From Sphingobacterium micropteri (GTDB lineage Bacteria > Bacteroidota > Bacteroidia > Sphingobacteriales > Sphingobacteriaceae): DNA of 64,000 bases. The notes under the pieces are model-generated. The model saw nothing but the letters and a program-made list of their open reading frames with translations, did no database searches and was not told where the DNA came from. Shown here piece by piece: positions 27,209 to 35,962 of the stretch. The position numbers and the translations under genes were made by a program. Each line of letters begins with the position of its first letter. Position 1 is the first letter of the stretch. Location: assembly GCF_014692515.1 (NCBI RefSeq), contig NZ_JACOIK010000005.1:62001-126000 (forward strand), written 5' to 3'.

Positions 27209-28346
27209 TTTTTTGTGCTAGAATTTCGTTATAAACTGCTAATGTCTGTTTTGCGGTGGTGTGCCATGTAAAATGTTTACTCCTTTGTAGGCCACCGGCT
27301 ATCTTCTCCTGATATAAGTTGTAATCCTCTTCTAAAGATAACATGCCCTCCGCTATCGATACCGGATCCAGCGGATCTACATAAACCGCGTCATTGCCGG
27401 CAATCTCCGGCATCGCCGACCGATTGGAGGTGACGACAGGCGTACCGCATGCCATGGCTTCTAATAGGGGTAGCCCAAAACTCTCTCGAATCGATGGATA
27501 GAGAAATCCAAATGCTTTGTTATAAATCTCTGCTAGAATATGGTGCGGTATGTATTCTTTAACGATAATAAAGTCCCGTATATAACCTAAGTCAAGATCG
27601 TTTAAAAGTCTATTGACGTGCTGGTCGGTCAAATCGACAAGGAGAAGCTTTTTCTTTTTCTGACTCTTTTGTAGGTAGCATGCATAACTTTTCAGGCTGT
27701 TGTCAATATTTTTTTTGGGGTCTGTGTTCCCGAGGAGCAACCAATATTTACCTTTGTCGATATTTTTAAGGCAGTCCGTCTCAAACTGTTCGATTAGCTT
27801 AAAATTAGGACTTACACCGTTGTAGATCGTCGTGAGTTTGTCGTTCAATTGTGTGTAATGCTGACGTATATTTTCTTTTTCAAAGTGGGAAACTGTGATA
27901 ACTTTGTCGACCGATTTCAGAATGATCGGGACGACAAAGCGCCGATAAATACGACCTAATCGTTGATAAAGTGATTTATTGCCACCCATTCTTTTTTCCA
28001 TGAAGATGATGTCATGCAAGGTCAGCACTAGAGGAACCCGGCAATTTATTGGAGCTGTATTGGAGGTGCAATGTAACAGATCTGCTTTTGTTTGTCTTAA
28101 TAACCGAGGGAGAAGAAATTGTTCCCATACAAAGTAATTGGTGCTTGGCAGTATCACAATCTTAAAATTAGGTGTTTCTGCTAGACAATGGTCATCTCCA
28201 GGTCCTACTGCAATCACATAGTTGTTATATTGATCCAATGTCTGCAACGACCGGATGACTTCCAATGCTACGTAGTCCATCCCATGTTTGTTTTTACGGA
28301 ATATTCGCTGTGCTTCAACGACGATTATTTTCTGTCTTTTCTCCAT
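27198..28346 (-). CDS. Glycosyltransferase family 4 (GT-B)
   Basis: This 382-residue enzyme has an N-terminal domain containing RKNKHGMDYVALEVIRSL and LVLTLHDIIFMEKR. The mid part VDKVITVSHFEKENIRQHY and YNGVSPNF is typical of mannosyl- and rhamnosyltransferase-like GT4 enzymes. The donor domain has WLLLGNTDPKKNIDNSLKSY and the E-x7-E motif in SIRESFGLPLLEAMACGTPVV. It overlaps the acyltransferase gene by 11 bp and the upstream GT2 gene by 32 bp, so it is firmly in the operon. Mannose-type donors are common in this subgroup, but the sugar cannot be stated. Confidence 0.9.
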   Translation of the reverse strand: MEKRQKIIVVEAQRIFRKNKHGMDYVALEVIRSLQTLDQYNNYVIAVGPGDDHCLAETPNFKIVILPSTNYFVWEQFLLPRLLRQTKADLLHCTSNTAPINCRVPLVLTLHDIIFMEKRMGGNKSLYQRLGRIYRRFVVPIILKSVDKVITVSHFEKENIRQHYTQLNDKLTTIYNGVSPNFKLIEQFETDCLKNIDKGKYWLLLGNTDPKKNIDNSLKSYACYLQKSQKKKKLLLVDLTDQHVNRLLNDLDLGYIRDFIIVKEYIPHHILAEIYNKAFGFLYPSIRESFGLPLLEAMACGTPVVTSNRSAMPEIAGNDAVYVDPLDPVSIAEGMLSLEEDYNLYQEKIAGGLQRSKHFTWHTTAKQTLAVYNEILAQKNGV

Positions 28347-29493
28347 GGGGGGTATGAATGAATGTGTTCTTTGCGGTTTTAACTTTTATAAGACTTCGCA
28401 AAATAGTTATAAATATAACAGGTAGCCTGAAAAATGCAATCGAGGATCTTTTGTTATAGAAACGGTTCGGCGTGGCTAAAAGTAGTGCAATCAAATATAA
28501 GATGAAAAGAAACAACCATTTATAGCCTAACGGTGGTAATGTAAACAGTAATACGATGGCTATAAGAGGTATTATACCTAATAAGATGATCCTCGGCGGT
28601 ATAGACCATTGAATTAGTTTTGCAAGTAAAGGCCAATTTCGCGTTCTAAAAGTGGAAGCAACTCGTTGAAATGTAAAAGTAAATAGTTCCCATTGGGATG
28701 CAATCCAACGGGTTCGCTGGTTCATGAAATCATTTTTGTGTTGGATCTTTTCGTCCAAGACATAAACGTCCGATAGGTAGGCAGTGAATATACGATCTTC
28801 CAACAAATAATATTCTAACTCTTTGTCTTCTCCCATCGAATTGACTTTAAAGATGATTTGGCTAAACCATTTCATATCAAACACCATTCCCGAACCAATA
28901 AGCGCAGATGGCAGTCCGGCATTAACTTGACCCGATCTGAAAATTGAATTATTGATTTCCTCACTGATACCATCTAAGTAGGCCAGATCGGTATTGTTAT
29001 TTTTTGCAACGCGATGCGTCTGAATGGCTTTTAAACCTGTTGAAAAGGCACGATCGACATTTGCTAAAAAGTCGGAATGTATCCAGTTATCTGCATCGAG
29101 TATCACAATCGCATCGAAAGATCTATCTTGGCTGTATGTTACCGCTAATTTAAGTGCCGCCGCTTTAGACCGTTTACTATAATCGGGAAATAAAACCGTG
29201 ACTCCCATATCGTTCAAGGCTCTATTGGTATCATCTTCCATACTGTCAGATACCACAACAATCTCATACATCGAAAGCGGATAATTTTGTTTTTGAGCCA
29301 TCAAAACACTCTCTAAAATAACATTATCCTCCCGATAAGCCGGAAAAACAAACAAATAACGATTCGTTTGGGCCGAAGTCGGATAAACAATATCCTTCGG
29401 TATCCTCCAAAAAATAGCAAATACCAGAAGATAGGCTATCCAAACCAAAAATATGATGAATAATAACCCTTCTAATAAAATAAAAAAATACAT
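28315..29493 (-). CDS. Membrane glycosyltransferase family 2 with QxxRW
   Basis: This protein of 392 residues has an N-terminal helix (FFILLEGLLFIIFLVWIAYLLVFAIFW), a GT-A domain and three or four C-terminal helices. Motifs are FVFPAYREDNVILESVL, VVVSDSMEDDT, the DxD in VILDADNWI, the acid in GEDKELEYYLLED, and QRTRW, a match to the QxxRW motif of processive family 2 enzymes such as cellulose and hyaluronan synthases. The C-terminus has FIHTPHGE, also common in these enzymes. It may add several identical residues, but single-step transferases with this motif exist. The ATG at 29493 was chosen; an upstream alternative would overlap the previous gene by 67 bp. Confidence 0.87.
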   Translation of the reverse strand: MYFFILLEGLLFIIFLVWIAYLLVFAIFWRIPKDIVYPTSAQTNRYLFVFPAYREDNVILESVLMAQKQNYPLSMYEIVVVSDSMEDDTNRALNDMGVTVLFPDYSKRSKAAALKLAVTYSQDRSFDAIVILDADNWIHSDFLANVDRAFSTGLKAIQTHRVAKNNNTDLAYLDGISEEINNSIFRSGQVNAGLPSALIGSGMVFDMKWFSQIIFKVNSMGEDKELEYYLLEDRIFTAYLSDVYVLDEKIQHKNDFMNQRTRWIASQWELFTFTFQRVASTFRTRNWPLLAKLIQWSIPPRIILLGIIPLIAIVLLFTLPPLGYKWLFLFILYLIALLLATPNRFYNKRSSIAFFRLPVIFITILRSLIKVKTAKNTFIHTPHGEKTENNRR

Positions 29494-29501
29494 AAGGCTA
29501 A

Positions 29502-30407
29502 TTATTTGGCACGTATCAATGAAATACCTGATAAAACCCCAGACCAAATGGAAACTACCTGTTGCCATTTTCCCCTGCCTATAAATTTAAGCATTTTTAA
29601 CGGACTGACGATGCCGACCATATATAATATGGATAATATACGCGTTATTCCGCTCCGGTTTCTAACGGCAAATAAAATACGGTTACGGGTCAGATAGAAA
29701 GCTTTTAAAGGGGAGTCTATACCGGTAGTTGCGCTTTCTTTGTGATAAATATAAGCATCGGGATAATAATATAACTTATAAAGCTTCGAAAGCCGACAGG
29801 ACCAATCCAGTTCTTCATAATATAAAAAATACAATTCGGGCATCGCTCCGATATGCTCAATAACACGGCGTGGTACAAACATGGCAGCTCCATGCATATA
29901 GGGAATCTCCTTAATCGTATTATATTGTCCGAGATCCTGTTCCTGATAGCCAATTTGCTTATTGCGTAGGGTAATCGTACTCAATGGTGTACTTCCAGCG
30001 AATTGGATAAGGTCGGGCGGACTGTTGTACATGATCTTGGGTGACAGGCCGCCGGCTTGGGGATGGAGCTGACAAAATTCAAGTATCTCTACTATTTGAT
30101 TATCGGCCTCCGAGGGCAACAGTGTATCGTTGTTTAAAAAGTAGAGGTATGTTCCACGGGCAAGGTCTATGCCCAAGTTGTTTCCACCAGCAAAGCCAAG
30201 ATTCTTTGAATGGTATATTCCGCGTATTTTCGGATATTTAATTTTTAAGGTTTCAAATTCATTCACATTGGAGCCATTATCGATCACAATCACTTCATAA
30301 GAAAAGGAAAAGTTTTTCGTAAAAATCGATTCCAGCAAGTCTGCCGTATGCTGTATACCGTTATAATTAATCGTAATAAAAGATATATCAACGTATGCTG
30401 TGCTCAT
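29502..30407 (-). CDS. Glycosyltransferase family 2 (rhamnosyltransferase-like)
   Basis: This 301-residue enzyme has ISFITINYNGIQHTADLLESI, VIDNGSNVNEFETLK, SKNLGFAGGNNLGIDLARG, the DxD equivalent FLNNDTLLPSEAD, and a catalytic region in LYFLYYEELDWSCRL. This combination (N-N-D-T and E-E-L-D-W) is typical of the WbbL/rhamnosyltransferase-like branch. It overlaps the upstream polymerase gene by 20 bp. No certain membrane helix occurs. A rhamnosyl or similar deoxyhexose donor is plausible, but no rhamnose biosynthesis gene lies in the window. Confidence 0.87.
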   Translation of the reverse strand: MSTAYVDISFITINYNGIQHTADLLESIFTKNFSFSYEVIVIDNGSNVNEFETLKIKYPKIRGIYHSKNLGFAGGNNLGIDLARGTYLYFLNNDTLLPSEADNQIVEILEFCQLHPQAGGLSPKIMYNSPPDLIQFAGSTPLSTITLRNKQIGYQEQDLGQYNTIKEIPYMHGAAMFVPRRVIEHIGAMPELYFLYYEELDWSCRLSKLYKLYYYPDAYIYHKESATTGIDSPLKAFYLTRNRILFAVRNRSGITRILSILYMVGIVSPLKMLKFIGRGKWQQVVSIWSGVLSGISLIRAK

Positions 30408-31833
30408 TGTTTTTACTATTCTCTAAATAAGGACAAAGCATCACAATGGCCATTAAGATATAGACCGTTTGTCCGGTGGGAAATTGATGTAAGACTTCGT
30501 TTCCATAGCCTGCGGCCATCATACCCGCTATCCCAGCAGAAGCTGCGCTGCATAGCATCCGAGTCATAGGGTCCTTCAGTCGCATCCATAGATAATAAAG
30601 ACTTATAACCAAGCAGCTGAACCATAGTAATAAATAGAGAACCAAACCAACAATCCCCGTTTCTACCCAGATAAAAACAAAAGAAGTATCCGTAGGAAGC
30701 TCGTATAAAAGGTCCCCTTCTTCCGTGTGTTTGGCCGCACCAATCCCAAGGCCTATTGGGTAGTCACCCATAAATTCCCGCATCTTTTCCTGATTCTCCA
30801 ACCGTACGTTATAAGAAGCATCTTTACTAAATTGAAATGCGGTGCGCATCCGCCGAATATCGGCATTGCTATTGCCGATGGTCGTAAAGGCAAGAAAGCC
30901 AAATATAGCTAGGAATGCCACCGCACCGGCTAAGATGAATTGCCAACGTCGGAGCGAGATAATATAGAAAGCAAAGCCTACAAAAGGTATGGCCATCGCC
31001 GATCGAGTGCCCGAAATAAACATACCATACATGGTTAACGCGGCGACGAGGATATAGTATATTTTTAACGATCGAAATTTTTCATGTATGGCGAGAATAG
31101 AAAATACGACTGTGGCGAGCCCCATGTGGCAGCCGAAATTAGCGGCATCGGTAAAAAAAGAGAAATAGCGTATGCCACTATAAATAACATGTGTATGTCT
31201 CCCCGACGTATATAACCAAATGGTTTCATTGGTGTCAAAACCTATGAATTTTTGGCCGATGGCTTTTAAGGCAGCCAACAAACATAAGGTTGCCCAAAAT
31301 ATAAAAAATTGTTTAACTCTGTCAACACTTTTGAAGATATAATAGCTTAAAAACTGAAATAAGCAAATATAGAGTGCGATACCACGTATGGTTACCATCC
31401 AATTTTCAAGGGTTCCGGCCGGATTAAAGACACTGACGAGGCAGTATACGGTCCAACCGACTGTTATCAGGAAAAATAGCGGTAATTTGAAATGAGGATG
31501 GTAGTTCTGGTAAGCCTGGTTGATAGTAATCACGGCAAAATTAAATAAGATAACGGCGTCGACGACTATACCGGAGGGGAATGGAAGCTGGACATAACGT
31601 ATGATGCCCATAATAAAGAAGCAGGTTGTAAACAGAAACAGGAAATTGATATACGGATGCTTGATACAGACAAGCAAAAAGACGAAAAGAAAGGGTAGTA
31701 GCGCGAATCCGAGCGCGGGAAGCAACCCGGCGGAGATGGCTAGAAAGGCAATCAATAAGCACGATCCGACAACGGTGATCTTTAACCACCAGGGTTTCAA
31801 TATCCCTTCGTACAATTGATCAAGCTTCAACAT
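30388..31833 (-). CDS. O-antigen polymerase/ligase (Wzy/WaaL-like)
   Basis: This 481-residue inner-membrane protein has about eleven to twelve helices. The large periplasmic loop and the Wzy_C region show GMFISGTRSAMAIPFVGFAF, which is the conserved S-G-T-R-S motif of the O-antigen ligase/polymerase family, and GDYPIGLGIGAAKHT before a further hydrophobic block. It should polymerise lipid-linked repeat units in the periplasm, or ligate them to a carrier. With a flippase and a Wzz-type protein in the same operon, polymerase is the better guess. It lies 11 bp downstream of the co-polymerase gene. Confidence 0.85.
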   Translation of the reverse strand: MLKLDQLYEGILKPWWLKITVVGSCLLIAFLAISAGLLPALGFALLPFLFVFLLVCIKHPYINFLFLFTTCFFIMGIIRYVQLPFPSGIVVDAVILFNFAVITINQAYQNYHPHFKLPLFFLITVGWTVYCLVSVFNPAGTLENWMVTIRGIALYICLFQFLSYYIFKSVDRVKQFFIFWATLCLLAALKAIGQKFIGFDTNETIWLYTSGRHTHVIYSGIRYFSFFTDAANFGCHMGLATVVFSILAIHEKFRSLKIYYILVAALTMYGMFISGTRSAMAIPFVGFAFYIISLRRWQFILAGAVAFLAIFGFLAFTTIGNSNADIRRMRTAFQFSKDASYNVRLENQEKMREFMGDYPIGLGIGAAKHTEEGDLLYELPTDTSFVFIWVETGIVGLVLYLLLWFSCLVISLYYLWMRLKDPMTRMLCSAASAGIAGMMAAGYGNEVLHQFPTGQTVYILMAIVMLCPYLENSKNNEHSIR

Positions 31834-31844
31834 ATTTTAAAAAG

Positions 31845-33998
31845 TTAAGCTTTCGAAGCGGTAATGCCTAACTGAGAAAATTTATATTCAATTTTTCTAA
31901 ATAAGGAATGTGGCGGCAGCATGCCCGTAAATGTTTCAATAGAAAGCTTGTCTGCGTTAATAAGACAGATTAGCAATGGAACTTTACCGGTACGTTGTGC
32001 AAGATCCTTATAAATTTCCTGATCTTCTTCTTTCCAAGCCGACTGTGCGTTTAGAATTAACATATTGACGGCGGCCTTTTCTAAATATAGGGAGGGAATG
32101 GGGATATTGGATATATCCGCATGTCGCACAAAAACTAAATCATGTTCGCTTTCTCTAACTTGATGGATAAGTTTTCCCGTCATCAAAAAATCCCGTGACC
32201 GGGCATTAAAATCGATTCCCTCCTCCAATATGTCAACTTTTAAGCCCATCGATTGCCAGTATTCCCGTACGCCATACATTAATGGGGCTATATCGATTTC
32301 GGGATCGAGCGCCAGCATGTTAATAAAACTATAACGATTTCCCGTGTCTATATATCCGAAAATTTGGTTTGCCAATGCCTGTGCCGCCGCCTGTTCAATC
32401 ACGTGCTGATACCGCCCCTTTCCCTTTCCCGGAAATGCACCGACAACCGAGCCGTTTGTAATACGTTCGGTGCGGAATTTGTCACGTAATGTACGATCCA
32501 GAAGCTCGAGTACGAGTAAAATACCTAATAAAAATGCAATTGTACCAAAGAAAGAACCTGCAACCAGTACGCGACGTTTAGTCGGCTTCGAATTGAGTGG
32601 ATAGGTGGGCGGATTGATCACTTTTAAGGTAGCGGAATTCATTTCGATACTTTTTAACCGGAGCCGCGCGGCATTCAGACTCCCAAGAACGGAGAGATAA
32701 TTTTGTTCAGTAAAGTTGATGCTTCGTTCCTGCCGTTTTAATAAGGAGCCAATAGGGGAGTAGTGGGAATACATGTCATCCAACTCGTCTTTAAAAGCGT
32801 TGATGACCTCAATCTCAGCCTTTGCCTGTTCTAACCTTAAGAGTTCATCTACCCATTGTATCACATAATTCGCATTCGGATACCCATTTCGGGTATATTT
32901 CTGACTGGAATATTGTTGAATAAAATCACGAAAATCCTTTTCTTGATCTTGTAAGTTAGATTTAAGATGATTAAGGGTTGGGTTATCTTCTGTCCGGCTG
33001 ATAGAATCCAATCGGTACGATTCGATTTGCGAAATGGAATAGTTAAGGTCGCCAATCTGCCGCATCTTATTCAAAAACTCAGCATTGTTCCTGATGCTTT
33101 TTAAATTCTCATCTATACCGAGTTCTAAATGGGAGATAGCTGCCTGTGCCCGATCACGTGCAGAAAGGGCATCTTGCTTTCGTATCTCATAATCTTTATC
33201 CATGATGGTGATGGCTTCCGTCTGCTTATCGTAGTGGATAACGCGGTTTTGTACATTGAATTGGGTAAGGGAATCCTCCTTCATGTATAAATCACGTCCG
33301 ATTCTGGCCAATTCTTCTTCAAAGTATTTAATAACGTTATTGGTATTTCCATATTGTAAGGTTCTATACTCATCGGCGAAAACCTGGCTCAGTATTTCCA
33401 ATGTTTGATAGGTAATGCCCGCGTCATTATTCTCGTATGTCAAATAAAGAATGTCGCTGTTATCGACGGGTGCAATCGTGATCTTTTCTAAAGCGCCATA
33501 ACTAAAATAAGGATGGTTCCAGTAAAACAGACCGTAAACGAAATTGCTAGGGTCCATTTTCGTATAATTCTTTAGGTTCTCTATCGTACGCTCTTCGGAG
33601 GTTTTATCAATCAGGGCAAGCACCGATTTGGGAACAATACGGGTCAGTTCCTTGAAATGTTTACTGGAGATATAAATATTATCTTCATCCAAGTTTCCGT
33701 TGATCATCGTTCGTGCGAAGAGACGCAAAGATACGGCATGAAGGGTTTCTTTGGAGGTGATAGTATTAATGACATTGAGCAGCGAATTTTTTAAGATATT
33801 CCAGTCTTGCTGTGTGGTCTGTGAAATATCATTGCCGTTGGTCGAAATAATACCCGTATAGATCGTCATATCGACTTCATATCGACGCTCCATCTCTCTG
33901 GTCATGTAAATCACGATAGAAACCACAGCAAGTGGTAGTATAAGCAACCACCATTTGAATCTATACAACGTTTTAAAGATATAGATAAAAATTCCCAT
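31845..33998 (-). CDS. Polysaccharide co-polymerase (Wzz type) with kinase-like degenerate tail
   Basis: This 717-residue protein has a first membrane helix at about 16-33, a periplasmic part with long coiled coils (about 215-460), the proline-rich segment PPTYPLNSKP before the second helix (about 476-499), and a cytoplasmic tail of about 215 residues. This order is that of chain-length regulators fused to BY-type tyrosine kinases. The tail shows no Walker A (GxxxxGK[ST]), no DxD-type Walker A' and no terminal tyrosine cluster. It has strands such as VDILEEGIDF, DLVFVRHADISN and VNMLILNAQS that would fit a degenerate P-loop fold. It should set chain length and couple synthesis to export, without kinase activity. 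The upstream neighbour, 3 bp away, is the TolC-like gene. Confidence 0.85.
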   Translation of the reverse strand: MGIFIYIFKTLYRFKWWLLILPLAVVSIVIYMTREMERRYEVDMTIYTGIISTNGNDISQTTQQDWNILKNSLLNVINTITSKETLHAVSLRLFARTMINGNLDEDNIYISSKHFKELTRIVPKSVLALIDKTSEERTIENLKNYTKMDPSNFVYGLFYWNHPYFSYGALEKITIAPVDNSDILYLTYENNDAGITYQTLEILSQVFADEYRTLQYGNTNNVIKYFEEELARIGRDLYMKEDSLTQFNVQNRVIHYDKQTEAITIMDKDYEIRKQDALSARDRAQAAISHLELGIDENLKSIRNNAEFLNKMRQIGDLNYSISQIESYRLDSISRTEDNPTLNHLKSNLQDQEKDFRDFIQQYSSQKYTRNGYPNANYVIQWVDELLRLEQAKAEIEVINAFKDELDDMYSHYSPIGSLLKRQERSINFTEQNYLSVLGSLNAARLRLKSIEMNSATLKVINPPTYPLNSKPTKRRVLVAGSFFGTIAFLLGILLVLELLDRTLRDKFRTERITNGSVVGAFPGKGKGRYQHVIEQAAAQALANQIFGYIDTGNRYSFINMLALDPEIDIAPLMYGVREYWQSMGLKVDILEEGIDFNARSRDFLMTGKLIHQVRESEHDLVFVRHADISNIPIPSLYLEKAAVNMLILNAQSAWKEEDQEIYKDLAQRTGKVPLLICLINADKLSIETFTGMLPPHSLFRKIEYKFSQLGITASKA

Positions 33999-34001
33999 CG
34001 T

Positions 34002-34733
34002 TTATTTACTTATGATTTTTGTTTTGCTTAATATTTCTAGGTTCAAAATTTCACTAGTGATGGTTGTTTGCGTTAGTTTATACGCTTCAAACGCCTCCAA
34101 TTCCATTTTTTTTGCGTCATGTAGATCGCTAATCAATGCATGGCCAATGGTGAAGTCATTCTCGACCATTTTCAATTGTGTCGTTGCCATTGTTAAGCTT
34201 TCCATTTTCTTTTGAAGAATGGATACGGCGTTAATAACTTTAACGTATGAATTAATAATACGGATTTTCTGCTCGTCAAACCATTTCTCCATCTCTAACT
34301 CCGTAGAGCGACGTTCCATTTTCTGACGCTTAACCCTATTCCCTCTGTCAAAGAGATCGTCCAAGGGTATAGCAATCCCCGCCGTGCTATACCAGGAGCT
34401 CTGAGTAACTCCGGATGATTGGTAGAAGAGTGGTGTATACTCATTGGTAAAGGCGGAGTTGATAGCGATATTTCCATATTGCCAGGAACCACCTACACGA
34501 AAATATTTCAACCAGCTTCTCTTTTCGGTTATCAGCTGATTGTCTTGTGTCTCCATTTTCGCCTCATACATCTCTACACTGGGGCTTTTCTTGGCGTTTT
34601 CAAAAAGCTCTTCCAACGGCGGTAGGGCTATTTTGGTATAATCAATCGCTTCTAACATACTTGGCGTCAATTGACCAAATCCACGAAATACAGTAGACAA
34701 CAGAAGAAATACGACAATCAAAAATTTATTCAT
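34002..34733 (-). CDS. Half-length TolC-like outer-membrane protein
   Basis: This 243-residue protein has a signal peptide (MNKFLIVVFLLLSTVFRGFGQ). One TolC-type repeat follows: helix with LPPLEELFENAKKSPSVEMYEAKMETQDNQLITEKRSW, strand region FRVGGSWQYGN, second strand STAGIAIPLDDLFDRGNRVKRQKMERRS, then long helices to the C-terminus. TolC-family proteins normally have two such repeats and about 420-480 residues, so this is half the usual length. The gene is bounded by genes at 3 and 14 bp, and both ends look natural, so it is not a truncated remnant. It may assemble as a hexamer of half units, or act as a periplasmic adaptor. It takes the operon position where a Wza-type exporter might be expected. 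Confidence 0.72.
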   Translation of the reverse strand: MNKFLIVVFLLLSTVFRGFGQLTPSMLEAIDYTKIALPPLEELFENAKKSPSVEMYEAKMETQDNQLITEKRSWLKYFRVGGSWQYGNIAINSAFTNEYTPLFYQSSGVTQSSWYSTAGIAIPLDDLFDRGNRVKRQKMERRSTELEMEKWFDEQKIRIINSYVKVINAVSILQKKMESLTMATTQLKMVENDFTIGHALISDLHDAKKMELEAFEAYKLTQTTITSEILNLEILSKTKIISK

Positions 34734-34747
34734 TTACTACCTTAAAT

Positions 34748-35962
34748 TTAAACATCTGCCTTTTGAATAAAGGCAAATAGTGTTCTATACAATATTTTGA
34801 TATCCATCCAGATGGAATAATTCCGCACATAATCAATATCTAAGTTTACCCGTTCGGTGTCTGAAAGGCGACCGTTATCCCCTCGTTTTTCCACCTGCCA
34901 TAAGCCAGTGATACCCGCTGGACCCATAAAGCGCTCCACACTTTCGTCTTTGGTCAATGCTTCTGCCTCGTATAAGGGCAAAGGTCTATTGCCTACAATA
35001 GACATATCGCCTTTGAGGACATTGTAAAGTTGGGGCAATTCATCTAAGCTATATTTTCGGAGTATCTTTCCTACTTTCGTAACCCGTGGGTCATTCTCGA
35101 TTTTAAAAAATGCCGTCTTTGTGTTTTTGCTGCCAGCAGCAGATTGCTTCACGACTACATCGTCACTGATCAACAGATCGCCGAGTTCCTCATCGGTGAG
35201 GGGAGGGTTTTTGTCGCCCCATGCCGCGTAGCTGTCCGTTGAGACAATCTCCTCTGTATTGTTTACGGTTGTATCCTCGGGTATATTATTATATTGATTG
35301 AACGACATATATTCTTTAAGACGTCTATCCGCATCTTTATACATTGACCTAAATTTATAAAAATCAAAGATGTGGTAGCCAGCCCCCGTCCTTTTTGATT
35401 TGTAGACCACCGGTCCGCCGCTTTCGATTTTAATAGCGATATAAATTACCAAAAGTACGGGAAAAAGCAGGAGTAATAAAATTGAGGATAATACAATGTC
35501 GAATACACGCTTTCCAACCGGAATTTTTAAGGTAAGGCCATCTATTTGAAGATTATGTGATTCGGCATTTTCTTCTTTGGTTTCCAGCAGCAGATGCATG
35601 TATTTATAGATGGAGTGGAATACATCATACGTGGCCCGGGGGCTAATGGTATTGGTAACGCCCGATTCCAAATAGGCGTCTTTTTCTGTCCGGCGTAAAT
35701 TCTCGCCGATAACAAAAATTTGAAGGTCCGGACATTGGTCTGTCAACAGTTTAAGCTGTTTTAAATTTAGTAAAAAAGAACTTTGTTGTTGATAGAATAA
35801 CACAAAAGCATGGCCCCGACGACTATCCAGAAAAGCATCAAGCTCGTCAAAAGAATCAAATCTCTTTAATGGCTGACCAGAAACCAATTCAACATGTTTT
35901 CGAAAATGATCAAATGTCGTTAGGTCTTCGCCAAAATAGAGGAAAATATCGGGAGCAAGCAT
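34748..35962 (-). CDS. Priming sugar transferase (PHPT) with N-terminal pseudo-receiver
   Basis: This 404-residue protein should start each repeat unit by moving sugar-1-phosphate to undecaprenyl phosphate. Residues 1-125 are laid out like a receiver but lack the acidic pair, the phosphoacceptor Asp and the Lys (SGVTNTISPRA where active receivers have a KP). A membrane re-entrant helix (153-180) follows, then the catalytic domain with KSKRTGAGYHIFDFYKFRSM, NDPRVTKVGKILRKYSLDELPQ, GDMSIVGNRP and GITGLWQV. About 70 residues (212-285, acidic) are inserted between FRSM and NDPRV, where typical members have some 15-20. Its ATG overlaps the stop of the stand-alone receiver gene as TAATG. Confidence 0.9.
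   Translation of the reverse strand: MLAPDIFLYFGEDLTTFDHFRKHVELVSGQPLKRFDSFDELDAFLDSRRGHAFVLFYQQQSSFLLNLKQLKLLTDQCPDLQIFVIGENLRRTEKDAYLESGVTNTISPRATYDVFHSIYKYMHLLLETKEENAESHNLQIDGLTLKIPVGKRVFDIVLSSILLLLLFPVLLVIYIAIKIESGGPVVYKSKRTGAGYHIFDFYKFRSMYKDADRRLKEYMSFNQYNNIPEDTTVNNTEEIVSTDSYAAWGDKNPPLTDEELGDLLISDDVVVKQSAAGSKNTKTAFFKIENDPRVTKVGKILRKYSLDELPQLYNVLKGDMSIVGNRPLPLYEAEALTKDESVERFMGPAGITGLWQVEKRGDNGRLSDTERVNLDIDYVRNYSIWMDIKILYRTLFAFIQKADV

Noticed and set aside
31845..32440. Active BY-type tyrosine kinase in the co-polymerase tail
   Set aside because: No Walker A, no Walker A' and no tyrosine cluster could be found in the last 215 residues.
34002..34733. TolC-like gene as a pseudogene
   Set aside because: Signal peptide, stop codon and tight flanking genes are all natural, and no remnant of a second half is present on either side.
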